Shown here piece after piece: positions 18,009 through 26,169 of a stretch of 64,000 nucleotides of DNA. Under the pieces are notes generated by a model, which made no database searches, was not told where the DNA came from, and saw only the letters and a program-made list of their open reading frames with translations. Numbering within the stretch: the first letter of the stretch is position 1; each line of letters opens with the position of its first letter. The DNA is from Rhodanobacteraceae bacterium (GTDB taxonomy: Bacteria > Pseudomonadota > Gammaproteobacteria > Xanthomonadales > SZUA-5). Made by a program: the position numbers and the translations under genes. The stretch lies in assembly GCA_024234055.1 (NCBI GenBank), contig JACKOW010000013.1, positions 1 to 64,000 of the forward strand, given 5' to 3'.

Positions 18009-18308
18009 ATGGATCCCAACCAGACCATCACCGTCTCCAGCCATGTTACGTTCCAACAGGTGGGCGACGAAACGGTATTGCTGAATCTGGCGTCCGGTCA
18101 GTACTTTGGCCTGAACACCGTGGGCACCCGCATCTGGCAGCTGCTGACGCAGGGCCACAACCGCAGCCAGATCTGCCAGATCATCGCGACCGAGTTCAGC
18201 GCGCCGATGACAGACATCGAGCGCGACACCGATGCCTTGCTGACCGCGCTGCAGGACAACGGTCTGATCCTCCCGCAATCCACTACGCCAGAATCGCCGC
18301 TGTCGTAG
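18009..18308 (+). CDS. PqqD-family peptide-binding (RRE) protein
   Basis: This encodes 99 aa. The sequence VTFQQVGDETVLLNLASGQYFGLNTVGTRIW is diagnostic of PqqD-like RiPP recognition elements when read as its separate motifs: the LLNLxSGxYFGLN strand-turn and the VGxRIWxLL helix. A typical C-terminal winged helix follows (ERDTDALLTALQDNGLI). PqqD proteins present leader peptides to modifying enzymes. Here no radical SAM enzyme, precursor or asparagine-synthase gene is adjacent, only the divergent nucleotidyltransferase. The gene converges on fumC with 30 bp between stops. Confidence 0.88.
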   Translation: MDPNQTITVSSHVTFQQVGDETVLLNLASGQYFGLNTVGTRIWQLLTQGHNRSQICQIIATEFSAPMTDIERDTDALLTALQDNGLILPQSTTPESPLS

Positions 18309-18338
18309 TTCCCGGTGAATGCAGGTCAATTTACCCAA

Positions 18339-19748
18339 CTATCGATCGCCGTCACCCGGAATGCCTCCGCGGGTCAGAGCCAGCGGATCCAGCAATCCCC
18401 GAAGCTTTTCCTCGGTCAGATCGGTGCTCTCCAGGGCCACCTCCAGAATCGGACGGCCCTCGGCGTAGGCGCGCTTGGCGATGGCAGCACCGGCCTCGTA
18501 GCCAATCACCGGATTCAGGGCCGTCACCAGAATCGGGTTGAGCGCCAGGGCCTCGTCGATACGGGTCTGGCGCAGCTTCATTCCCTGGATGCAGCGTTCC
18601 GCCAGCAGCGGCATCACCGCACTCAGCAAACTCAGGCTTTCCAGCAGATTGCGGGCGATCAGCGGCAGCATCACGTTCAGCTGGAAATTGCCGGACTGGC
18701 CGCCGATGGTGATCGCGGCATCGTTGCCGATAACCTGAGCCGCGACCATGCACGCCGCTTCCGGAATCACCGGATTGACCTTGCCGGGCATGATCGAGGA
18801 GCCGGGCTGCTGCGCGGGCAGCTCGATCTCACCCAGACCCGCCAGCGGCCCTGAGTTCATCCAGCGTAGATCATTGCTGATCTTCATCAGGGCACAGGCG
18901 AGCGTCTTCAGTTGTCCGGAGAGTTCCACGCACTCATCCTTGGCGGCAATGCCCTCGAACAGATTTGGCGCAGATCGAAACTCGCTGCCACTGATTCGCG
19001 TGAGTTCGGCGCAGACGGAGGCGGCAAAAGCCGGGTCAGCGTTGATGCCGGTGCCAATCGCGGTACCACCGATCGGCAGCCGCCGCACCCGACGCAGGGT
19101 ATCCACCAGGCGCTGCTCCGCACTGCGCAGCTGCGCCGCCCAACAGCCCAGTTCCTGGCCCACCGTCAGCGGCATGGCGTCCATCAGATGGGTGCGCCCG
19201 GTCTTGGCGACCGCACTGAACTCCGCCGCACGCTCTTCGATGGCGGCGACCAGCTGGCGCAGCGCCGGCAGCAAGTCGACCTCAGCCAGCAAGGTCGCGC
19301 CGATCTGTATGGCTGCGGGAATCACGTCGTTGGAAGACTGCCCCAGATTGACGTGATCGTTGGGATGTACCTGTACCCCGGCGCTGCGACTGGCCAGCGT
19401 GGCGATGACCTCATTGGCGTTCATGTTGCTCGACGTACCCGAGCCGGTCTGGAAGACATCGACGGGAAAGGCGACATCGTGCTCGCCGGATGCCACCGCC
19501 ATCGCCGCCGCCAGAATCGCCTCGGCGCGTGCCGAATCAAGATGGCCCAGACGCCGGTTCACGGCGGCGGCCGCGGCTTTCACCAGGCCCAGGGCACGAA
19601 TGAAGCCACGCGGCAGCGGCTGCCCGCTGATCGGGAAGTTCTGCACTGCGCGCTGAGTTTGCGCGCCCCAGAGTGCCTCGGCCGGCACCTTGAGCTCGCC
19701 CATGGAATCGTGTTCGGTGCGAAAGGCCGGATCACTGCGATCGCCCAT
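18339..19748 (-). CDS. fumC: Class II fumarate hydratase
   Basis: This encodes 469 aa and is cytoplasmic. It hydrates fumarate to L-malate in the TCA cycle without an iron-sulfur cluster. The N-terminus (DSMGELKVPAEALWGAQTQRA) and catalytic segments are those of FumC: TGSGTSSNMNANEV, HPNDHVNLGQSSND, KTGRTHLMDAMP, and the signature GSSIMPGKVNP near residue 320. Length matches the family. It ends convergently with the PqqD-like gene. Confidence 0.96.
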   Translation of the reverse strand: MGDRSDPAFRTEHDSMGELKVPAEALWGAQTQRAVQNFPISGQPLPRGFIRALGLVKAAAAAVNRRLGHLDSARAEAILAAAMAVASGEHDVAFPVDVFQTGSGTSSNMNANEVIATLASRSAGVQVHPNDHVNLGQSSNDVIPAAIQIGATLLAEVDLLPALRQLVAAIEERAAEFSAVAKTGRTHLMDAMPLTVGQELGCWAAQLRSAEQRLVDTLRRVRRLPIGGTAIGTGINADPAFAASVCAELTRISGSEFRSAPNLFEGIAAKDECVELSGQLKTLACALMKISNDLRWMNSGPLAGLGEIELPAQQPGSSIMPGKVNPVIPEAACMVAAQVIGNDAAITIGGQSGNFQLNVMLPLIARNLLESLSLLSAVMPLLAERCIQGMKLRQTRIDEALALNPILVTALNPVIGYEAGAAIAKRAYAEGRPILEVALESTDLTEEKLRGLLDPLALTRGGIPGDGDR

Positions 19749-19804
19749 GGCTTGCCTCCTCTAGATTTGGTCGGTCCCTACCGCGCCAGGGGCGACCGGG
19801 ATTC

Positions 19805-20407
19805 TCACACCGCCATCGGCACATGGCCCGGCTGACCAGCCACCCGGCCCAGCCAACGCTGCAGATGCGGATAGCCTGACCACTCGATACCGCCGTCGCC
19901 GGCGGCGTGGGTGTAGGCGTACAGCGCGATGTCGGCAATGCTGAAGTGCTCACCCGCCAGATAGGGCGTTGTTGCAAGCTGGCGCTCCATGACCGCCAAT
20001 GCCTCATGGCCGCGAGCCTGCAGCCGCGGCAGGTCGTTGCGGCGCTCGTGATCGGGCGGCAACCATCGGCAGATGAAGCGGGCGACAGCGACATAGGGTT
20101 CGTGGCTGTACTGCTCGAAGAACAGCCATTGCAGCACTAGCGCCCGCTCCCAGGCATCCGCGGGCAGCATCTCGCTGCCTTCGGCCAGAAAGCAGAGGAT
20201 GGCATTGGACTCAGCCAGATATCGCCCGGGTTCCAACTCCAGCAGGGGCACCTTGCCGTTGGGATTGCGGGCCAGGAATTCCGCCGTGCGGGTTTCGCCC
20301 GCCGCGCTGTTGGTTTCCACCCAGCGATAAGGCCTGCGCAGGTGGGCCAGCAGCAACTGCACCTTGTAGCAATTTCCCGACGTTGCCATTCCGTAGATCG
20401 TCAGCAT
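19805..20407 (-). CDS. Glutathione S-transferase
   Basis: This encodes 200 aa from the ATG at 20405-20407, which is preceded by GGAG; a longer start at 20473 lacks conservation. The N-terminal thioredoxin fold (MLTIYGMATSGNCYKVQLLL, NPNGKVPLLEL with cis-Pro, LAESNAILCFLAEG) and the C-terminal helical domain (YLAGEHFSIADIALYAYTH) cover a complete cytosolic GST. Glutathione conjugation or isomerisation is expected; substrate unknown. It lies 56 bp upstream of fumC on the same strand. Confidence 0.9.
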   Translation of the reverse strand: MLTIYGMATSGNCYKVQLLLAHLRRPYRWVETNSAAGETRTAEFLARNPNGKVPLLELEPGRYLAESNAILCFLAEGSEMLPADAWERALVLQWLFFEQYSHEPYVAVARFICRWLPPDHERRNDLPRLQARGHEALAVMERQLATTPYLAGEHFSIADIALYAYTHAAGDGGIEWSGYPHLQRWLGRVAGQPGHVPMAV

Positions 20408-20617
20408 GGCGCGGGGCTCCAGACAGGGTGCAGTCGATGATGAACAGGCGGCGTGCAGTTCGCAATCGAACACGGATGTCCGCTAGTGGCCGACCCTGTT
20501 CCAAAGTCCTCGCTCCCAGCTATGCAAATCAATCACTTGCGATCGGCACGCCCTTTGCAACCCACTGACCCACGCTGCCTGCGTGTGATCCGCCCGCAAA
20601 CCTTGAGGTGCGCTCGA

Positions 20618-23131
20618 ATGGGGAATCAGTTGCTGTCCGAACTCCGCCACGCCTGGCGAGCGCTGCTGTCCAAACCCGGGTTCACCTGGATTGCGGTGCT
20701 GACGCTGGCCTTGGGCATTGGTGCCAATACCGCGGTGTACTCGATCTTCGAGCAGATCGTGACCCGACCACTGCCGGTGCCCCGCGCCCAGGAATTGGTG
20801 AATCTGACGTCGCCGGGCCCGAAGCGCGGATCAACCTCGAACAACAGCGCCGGCCCTCGGGAAGCGATCTTCAGCTACCCGATGTGGCGCGACCTGCGCG
20901 AGCAGCAGTCGGTGTTCACGGGCATCGCCGCCCATCGCAGCCTGTCGATCAATCTGGCCTTTCGCGGCCAAACCCAGGCTGGCGACGCGATGCTGGTCTC
21001 GCCCGAGTACTTCTCAGTGCTGCAACTCCAGCCTGCGCTGGGACGTTTGCTCAATGCCGACGACGACCTGGGAATGGGCGAGCCTCGGATCGCGGTACTG
21101 AGTCACAGCTACTGGATGCGACAATTGGGCGGCGCATCCGATGTCGTCAACCAGACCCTGCGGGTGAATGGCGAGTTGCTGACCATCGTCGGCGTGGCGC
21201 ACGAAGGATTCGAGGGCACGACCATCGGTACCCGCCCGCAGGTGTTCGTACCCTTGAGCCTGCGCTGGCTGCTGACGTCTGGCGCCGCAGACGATCATGA
21301 CAATCGGCAGAGCTATTGGGTCTATCTGTTCGCGCGATTGAAGCCCGGCTTCGACCTGGCATCGGCCCAACAGCAGATGCACAGTCTGTACTCGCGCATC
21401 CTCGACGAGGTGGAGGCACCGCTGCAGCAGGGCATGGATGCCGCCACGCTGGCCGAGTTCAAGGCCAAACCGCTGTTGCTGGAACCCGGCGCGCGGGGCC
21501 AGAGCAGCCTGTCCACCAACGCGGCAACGCCGATCGTGCTGCTGCTGGCCGTAGCTACGCTGGTACTGCTGGTGGCGTGCATGAATGTTGCCAACCTGCT
21601 GCTGGCGCGGGCGTCGGCACGCGCTGGCGAAATCGCGGTTCGCGCATCCATCGGCGCCAGCGACCGTCAGCTGCTGCGCCAGCAGTTGATCGAATCGCTG
21701 CTGCTGGCGCTCATGGGAGCGGCCGTCAGCATTCCCATTGCCCTGCTCTGTCTGAAGGGATTGCTGTCAGCGATGCCAACCAATGTGGCGCAGGTCGTCT
21801 CCGGCGGTCTGGACACCGCAGCCCTGCGCTACGCCATCCTGATTGCCCTGTCCACAATCCTGGTATTCGGCCTGTTTCCCGCCTGGCAGGCGTCGCGGAC
21901 CGAGCCGATGCGCGCTCTCAAGAGCGCCGCCACCGGCAGTGGCGGCAGCCGTATTGCCACCCGCTTTCGAGCCGCACTCGCCACCCTGCAGATTGCCTGT
22001 TCGATGACCTCGCTGGTACTGGCGGGCCTGTTCATTCAGAGCCTGCACAACCTCAGTCAGGTGGAGCTGGGCATGCAGGTCGACTCCCTCGCCACCTTCG
22101 AGATTGCACCGGGCCGCAATGGCTACAGTCGGGAGCGAACTGCGGCGATCTTCGATGAGCTGGAAGAAAAACTGGCCGCGCTGCCTGGCGTCAGCGCCGT
22201 CACCACCTCGATGGTGCCGCTGCTGAGCGGCAGCAACTGGGGCACCAATGTCTCGGTAGAGGGTTACACGGCCCCGGACCCGAGCGAAGCCAGTGCGCTG
22301 TACAACGAGGTCGGTCAGGATTTCCTGCGCACCTTGGACATCCGCCTGCTGGCTGGAAGGGACTTCTCCGCCGCCGATGGCGTGGATCGCCCCGGAGTGG
22401 CCATCGTCAATCGGCGTTTCGCGGAATACTTCGGGCTGGGCGACGAAGTGATCGGCAAGCGTATGGCCGTCGGGGCCAAGGAAGAGCTGGATCTCGAGAT
22501 CATCGGACTGATCGAAGACACCCATTACGACAGTGTCCGATCCGAAGCCCCGGTGCAGTTCCTGCTGCCCCGACGCCAGAATCTGGCCCATCGCTCGATG
22601 TACTTCTACGTCCGCAGCCAGCAGGCGCCGGAGTATCTGCTGACCACCCTGCCGAAAGTGGTGGCGGCTGTCGATCAGGATCTGCCGATCGAGAATCTGA
22701 GCACCGTGCGCCAGGAGATCCGGCAAAATCTGGTGGTGGAACATTTCGTCGGTCTGCTGTCGAGCGCCTTCGCCATTCTGGCAACGCTACTCGCTGCCAT
22801 CGGAGTCTATGGCGCCTTGTCCTACACCCTGTCCCAGCGCACCCGGGAGATCGGCCTGCGCCTCGCCCTTGGCGCCGCGCCGCGGCAGGTGCTGCTGTCC
22901 CAGCTGACCCAAGTGGCGCGCATGTTTGCCATCGGTGGCGGCATCGGCCTGGCTCTGGCGCTGGGGCTAGGCCAGGCCGCCCAATCCTTGCTCTTCGGCC
23001 TGGAAGGCACGGATCCCTGGGTACTCACCGGCGCCACGCTGGTGCTCGCCAACATCGCCCTGCTCGCCGCCTGGTGGCCGGCCCGACGCGCCGCCCAGGT
23101 AGACCCAATGGTGGCCTTGCGCTGGGAGTAG
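20618..23131 (+). CDS. ADOP-type duplicated FtsX/MacB-like permease
   Basis: This encodes 837 aa from the ATG at 20618, preceded by TTGAGGTG. It is a full-length permease with two FtsX/MacB halves: the N-terminal ELRHAWRALLSKPGFTW leader and TM1 (VLTLALGIGANTAVYSIFEQ), a MacB periplasmic domain, three central TM helices from residue about 305, a second periplasmic domain, and three C-terminal TM helices with the SYTLSQRTREIGLRLALGA loop. This architecture is the duplicated orphan permease class, which usually works with an ABC ATPase encoded elsewhere. No ATPase gene is adjacent. Transport substrate unknown. Confidence 0.9.
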   Translation: MGNQLLSELRHAWRALLSKPGFTWIAVLTLALGIGANTAVYSIFEQIVTRPLPVPRAQELVNLTSPGPKRGSTSNNSAGPREAIFSYPMWRDLREQQSVFTGIAAHRSLSINLAFRGQTQAGDAMLVSPEYFSVLQLQPALGRLLNADDDLGMGEPRIAVLSHSYWMRQLGGASDVVNQTLRVNGELLTIVGVAHEGFEGTTIGTRPQVFVPLSLRWLLTSGAADDHDNRQSYWVYLFARLKPGFDLASAQQQMHSLYSRILDEVEAPLQQGMDAATLAEFKAKPLLLEPGARGQSSLSTNAATPIVLLLAVATLVLLVACMNVANLLLARASARAGEIAVRASIGASDRQLLRQQLIESLLLALMGAAVSIPIALLCLKGLLSAMPTNVAQVVSGGLDTAALRYAILIALSTILVFGLFPAWQASRTEPMRALKSAATGSGGSRIATRFRAALATLQIACSMTSLVLAGLFIQSLHNLSQVELGMQVDSLATFEIAPGRNGYSRERTAAIFDELEEKLAALPGVSAVTTSMVPLLSGSNWGTNVSVEGYTAPDPSEASALYNEVGQDFLRTLDIRLLAGRDFSAADGVDRPGVAIVNRRFAEYFGLGDEVIGKRMAVGAKEELDLEIIGLIEDTHYDSVRSEAPVQFLLPRRQNLAHRSMYFYVRSQQAPEYLLTTLPKVVAAVDQDLPIENLSTVRQEIRQNLVVEHFVGLLSSAFAILATLLAAIGVYGALSYTLSQRTREIGLRLALGAAPRQVLLSQLTQVARMFAIGGGIGLALALGLGQAAQSLLFGLEGTDPWVLTGATLVLANIALLAAWWPARRAAQVDPMVALRWE

Positions 23132-23132
23132 C

Positions 23133-23235
23133 GGGGACAGGGGGCACGGGGCACGGGGCACGGGGCACAGGGCACAGGGCACGGGACACGGGACACGGGA
23201 CACGGGACACGGGACACGGGACACGGGACACGGGA
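23133..23235 (+). repeat. 7-bp minisatellite (GGGCACG/GGGACAC)
   Basis: About fourteen degenerate 7-bp units run directly after the permease stop codon, first as GGGCACG or GGGCACA and then as GGGACAC. The array is purine-biased on the plus strand and intergenic. Confidence 0.85.
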
Positions 23236-23257
23236 GAGCATCGCACCGCCCGGGCAC

Positions 23258-23329
23258 TTGTAGGTCCAGACTTGTCTGGACGCTTCTGGCTTCATGGGGG
23301 AAAGCGTCCAGACAATTCTGGACCCACAA
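23258..23329. repeat. 28-bp inverted repeat at the integron edge
   Basis: Arms 23258-23285 (with core GTCCAGACTTGTCTGGAC) and 23302-23329 pair with two mismatches around a 16-nt loop. Each arm itself contains a GTCCAGA/TCTGGAC dyad. The element abuts the last degenerate attC of the cassette array. Confidence 0.75.
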
Positions 23330-23331
23330 CG

Positions 23332-23425
23332 ACAAGCCTTGACGCCACATTGAGCGGCGGATGGCCAACCGCATTTTCCAACCGACCCTTCGTTCATCAA
23401 CCTTCGCCGGCGTACAAGCCGGCTT
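23332..23425 (-). other. Degenerate terminal attC-like site
   Basis: The stretch GACGCCACATTGAGCGGCGG resembles the R'/L' half of other attC sites in the array (compare GCCTAACGCCGCATTGAGCG at 30287). The R'' half is not recognisable. It marks the distal end of the cassette array. Confidence 0.4.
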
Positions 23426-23458
23426 CCGGCGGCACGAGGCTTTCGCAGCCGCGTGTTT

Positions 23459-23734
23459 TCATCCGAAAATGCCAGAGAAAATATCAAGAATAGCCTCGAA
23501 GACTGCCACAAGACCGTCAAGAAGGGCCCCGAATATTCCTGAGACCACTTCGAGAATCCCCTCGCCACTCAGGAGTACAGGTGTAGCGACTCCGGCTGTG
23601 GCACATACAAGCGCAACGACTGCGGCAATTTGGAACCCTGCGATGACGACGTACAGTCCGGCGACCACTAGCACCACTGCGCATACCGCATTGAGCGCTC
23701 TGACTATTCCCGACCTCTGCTTTTTGCTCATCAT
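23459..23734 (-). CDS. Small hydrophobic membrane protein, distal cassette
   Basis: This encodes 91 aa. After a basic start (MMSKKQRSGIVRAL) come two hydrophobic segments (about residues 15-35 and 37-55) and a C-terminal amphipathic, Phe/Ile-rich stretch (LDGLVAVFEAILDIFSGIFG). It is probably an inner-membrane protein of unknown function. It lies between two attC-like sites and on the same strand as all other cassettes, so it is treated as the last cassette gene. Confidence 0.55.
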   Translation of the reverse strand: MMSKKQRSGIVRALNAVCAVVLVVAGLYVVIAGFQIAAVVALVCATAGVATPVLLSGEGILEVVSGIFGALLDGLVAVFEAILDIFSGIFG

Positions 23735-23770
23735 CCGCTCCTACGGCTCCCAACTTGCAGATTATCGAAA

Positions 23771-23858
23771 GACGCCAAACGCCATGTTAAGCCGCTCCGG
23801 CCGTCAAGCCAGAGCAAGCAAAGAGACATTTCCGGCGTCGGCTTCAACCTATAGTCAG
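23771..23858 (-). other. attC site A
   Basis: On the plus strand the site reads GCCAAACGCCATGTTAAGCC ... GGCGTCGGCTTCAACCTATAG. The arms CGCCATGTTAAGCCGC and GGCGTCGGCTTCAACC are the L' and L'' halves of the aadA1-like attC type. Both core sites are mutated (GTTTGGC, GTCAGAT), so activity may be reduced. It lies just after the 171-aa gene ending at 23855. Confidence 0.75.
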
Positions 23859-24370
23859 ATCTCGCTGCCTCGGGCGGACTTCACGGAGTCGAGAAGCATC
23901 CATAGCGGCTCTGTTTCGAACGGCTCTGACTCTACGCCATAGTGGTCTCGGATAGATGCATGGACATCTTCCATCGGCGTCACACCATCGAAATCAGCAA
24001 GCGTGGTGCCATCAGACATGAAGAAAGGGCGAACGCCCACGTGTTGCTCAATGAACTCGTAAGCGAACTCGCCGTGCCTGTCCAATTCGGAGGCCCCGGC
24101 AAACTGCAACGGAACCTTTGTGCCTGGACGGGGAAGCGTGTTCTCGGCTCGATAAGCCTCGAACCTGGAGCGCAAGTCTTGGATTGCGGTATCGCTAGTC
24201 TCACCGAGGCCGGTCAGGTGCCAGCCATCGATTGTCGCCACCCACGGAGGGACCGGCTGACCTTCGTTCAAGCTCTCCTGCTGCCTCAGGACCAACGGGT
24301 AGTCTTCAAGTTTCCAGCTGCGCTTGAAGAAGGATGCAAGGTACTTGCTGAGCCGTGATAGTGAGGGCAT
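23855..24370 (-). CDS. Cassette protein of unknown function (171 aa)
   Basis: The preferred start is the ATG at 24368-24370 (MPSLSRLSKYLASFFKRSW). The protein contains PPWVATIDGWHLTGLGETSDTAI, which reads like a small alpha/beta module similar to antitoxin-type HicB or DUF domains, followed by a second module (FFMSDGTTLADFD). I cannot name it. The stop codon lies inside the R'' end of attC A. No attC separates it from the DUF1801 gene upstream, so the two may share one cassette. Confidence 0.5.
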   Translation of the reverse strand: MPSLSRLSKYLASFFKRSWKLEDYPLVLRQQESLNEGQPVPPWVATIDGWHLTGLGETSDTAIQDLRSRFEAYRAENTLPRPGTKVPLQFAGASELDRHGEFAYEFIEQHVGVRPFFMSDGTTLADFDGVTPMEDVHASIRDHYGVESEPFETEPLWMLLDSVKSARGSEI

Positions 24371-24570
24371 GGGGGATCCTGGCGAACAGGAGGAAGCCGA
24401 CAGGATTGCACTTCGCAAACCAGATGGCGCCATGGACGGAAGGCTGACGTTCGAGCCAAGCTGCCCGCGGAGGCAGGCGTTTGAAGCCTGGTCCGCGATG
24501 ATGCACCACCTGCCGCGGAACAGGGCTCACAGTGCCTGCCGTAGCGGCCGAGCATGCGCGAGGGGTCGGG

Positions 24571-24987
24571 CTAGCCATACCTCGACTTGAGCTGCGCAAG
24601 TGAACCAACAACAAGTTTCTCGAGGACATCTGGATTGATGTCTGCGAGGCGTTTGATATAGAGACAGGATTTGCCCATCTTGTGCTTGCCCAGCTCCCTC
24701 AGGAGCCCTTGCTGTTCGCCGCCTTCCGCCAGGATGTAGATCACCAGCTCTCTGCCCCTGATGGCGAATCCCGCTCGGCACATCTCCCCGGTTCGACCGC
24801 TCTCATAGGTGTACTTGTAGGTGCCGTATCCGACGATACTAGGGCCCCACATCTTGGGCTTTTCCTTGGTTACTCGCGTGAGCATGGCCATCAGGACCTG
24901 GCAGTCGACCCGTTGCTCCTCGTTTGCTCGGGATGCGAGGTACTCGTCGATACTCGCCTCTGTGGCTTTGGTCTTGAGTTCAGCCAT
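24571..24987 (-). CDS. DUF1801 domain protein, integron cassette
   Basis: This encodes 138 aa from the ATG at 24985-24987. The layout ASIDEYLASRANEEQRVDCQ, MWGPSIVGYGTYKY and GRELVIYILAEGG follows the DUF1801 (YdhG-like) pattern, a family of iron-sulfur-scaffold-like small proteins of unknown function often found in cassettes and toxin-like neighbourhoods. The gene is preceded by attC B, whose distal half is degenerate. About 200 bp between this gene and the next cassette gene contain no recognisable feature. Confidence 0.75.
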   Translation of the reverse strand: MAELKTKATEASIDEYLASRANEEQRVDCQVLMAMLTRVTKEKPKMWGPSIVGYGTYKYTYESGRTGEMCRAGFAIRGRELVIYILAEGGEQQGLLRELGKHKMGKSCLYIKRLADINPDVLEKLVVGSLAQLKSRYG

Positions 24988-25015
24988 GGCAATGAGCTGC
25001 AATGGTGGTTGTTTG

Positions 25016-25103
25016 CGACGCCTGACGCCATGTTAAGCCACGCCGGCCGCTACGCCAGAACAAGCGAAGAGTCAGTTCCGACATCAGCATGACAATATCG
25101 TAA
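25016..25103 (-). other. attC site B (partly degraded)
   Basis: The R'/L' half is clear (GACGCCATGTTAAGCCACGCC), with core GTCAGGC instead of GTTAGGC. The other half (GACATCAGCATGACAATATCG) is diverged from the GGCGTCGGCTTGAACATATAG consensus. Confidence 0.65.
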
Positions 25104-25136
25104 ACCCTTGCACAAAGGGGCTCCAGGAAAAACGAA

Positions 25137-25544
25137 TTACTCACTTGCTACGCCATTCAGCTTAGCCACAGATTCCCAACGGGCAGAAGCCCGCAAGAAC
25201 GATTTGGCCGATTCTGAGCAGTCGACACATTCACTTTCCAACGACGCAGCCATTGGCCAAGCGTCGTATGACACGTTCCCATATTTTTCGACCAATGATG
25301 GTGTAGCCATGATGACTAGATCTCGACCCACGAGCGCATCGCCTCGAGCTGACGCTATGACGAGTTTCCTGTTCACACCTTCCAAGCCATTTTCCAACAG
25401 GCTCGAATACAGGAGCAGGCGAAGCGCGGAATTATCCAGCGCGGCCATTTCAAGCTTGTCGTTACAAGATTCTGATGCGGATCCAAGCTAGGGTAGAAAC
25501 AAGAGCAGCAATAGTGTCAGATTCGCAAGTATGATGCGCTTCAT
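25137..25544 (-). pseudogene. Secreted cassette protein with in-frame amber codon
   Basis: Starting at the ATG at 25542-25544, the frame encodes a signal peptide MKRIILANLTLLLLLFLP, then a TAG at 25488-25490, then continues in the same frame LGSASESCNDKLEMAALDNS and on to 25137. The stop falls where the signal peptidase region would be. The remaining 117 residues include two cysteines close together (CVDC) and an EKYGNVSYDAWPM segment; no family is recognised. Either the gene is inactivated or a shorter non-secreted form starts at 25448. It is bounded by attC B and attC C. Confidence 0.6.
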
Positions 25545-25605
25545 GGAATTTAATTTCACGAGATTGCTCCGAATATCGAACTGTCGAAGAGGTGCATCGA
25601 ACAAG

Positions 25606-25699
25606 GTCCAACGCCATTTTAGGCGGCCGCTGCGCGGCAGAATATCAGGAAACCTCAGAGCAACTCCCAGCAGTACGCTTGAACACATAAATAAACGCC
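25606..25699 (-). other. attC site C
   Basis: It starts with a consensus core complement GTCCAAC at 25606-25612 and has L' AACGCCATTTTAGGCGGCCG. The distal half reads CGCTTGAACACATAAATAAAC, with a mutated R''. It separates the amber-containing gene from the zinc-ribbon gene. Confidence 0.7.
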
Positions 25700-25720
25700 T
25701 GATGGGGAAAGCGCGCACAC

Positions 25721-26071
25721 TCAGTGCCAGTCAGCGAAGCAATGCGGACACTGCATGGCCTCAGCGGTGCGAAGTGGTTGCCCGCAATGCGGACATGGCG
25801 CACCGGCAATCTTCACACCTGGACGACCGGAATGCACTACCCAGATTTTCGCCCAGCGCTCGGGACACGAGGCAACTCTCTGCAGCTCAGCCATCGCAAG
25901 CAAACTCTCGCCGTTTCGGATTAATTCCAGGATCCTCTGTTCGTCTGCATCGGACAGCTCCGCAAATTGCGGAACAAGGGTGTTGCACAGCGGGCAACGG
26001 AGCCCGCGATCCGGAAAGCCGGCGCCGGCAGTCTGGAGCTCATCACGAGTGTATGGTGCAGAGGATTCCAT
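25721..26071 (-). CDS. Zinc-ribbon cassette protein (116 aa)
   Basis: The chosen ATG is at 26069-26071 (MESSAPYTRDELQ); an upstream in-frame start exists at 26110. Three CxxC knuckles are visible: CPLC near residue 26, then CPHCGQP and CPHCFADW near the C-terminus. The middle section (LSDADEQRILELIRNGESLLAMAELQR) is an amphipathic helix. Zinc binding is inferred from the knuckles. The pattern resembles cassette-borne DUF zinc ribbons; function unknown. Confidence 0.65.
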   Translation of the reverse strand: MESSAPYTRDELQTAGAGFPDRGLRCPLCNTLVPQFAELSDADEQRILELIRNGESLLAMAELQRVASCPERWAKIWVVHSGRPGVKIAGAPCPHCGQPLRTAEAMQCPHCFADWH

Positions 26072-26082
26072 ATTAAGGTCTC

Positions 26083-26150
26083 CAACCCCTGACCGAAGTG
26101 GCTGCATCAATCGCGAAGCGATTGATCTCCTTGCTTGAGCGAACTGTCAG
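26083..26150 (-). other. Probable attC site D
   Basis: A diverged site: the distal half GCTTGAGCGAACTGTCAGGC parallels GGCTTGAGCGCCTGGTTAGGC of attC P. The proximal half (GGCTGCATCAATCGCGAAGCG) is weak. Confidence 0.5.
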
Positions 26151-26169
26151 GCGCACTTGACCACGCCTG

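Noticed and set aside
23133..23235. CRISPR array or rho-independent terminator
   Set aside because: A 7-bp tandem minisatellite without spacers or stem symmetry.
24371..24570. attC site between the 171-aa and DUF1801 cassette genes
   Set aside because: No core or paired arms can be found in these 200 bp, so the two genes are treated as sharing a cassette or as fused by loss of an attC.
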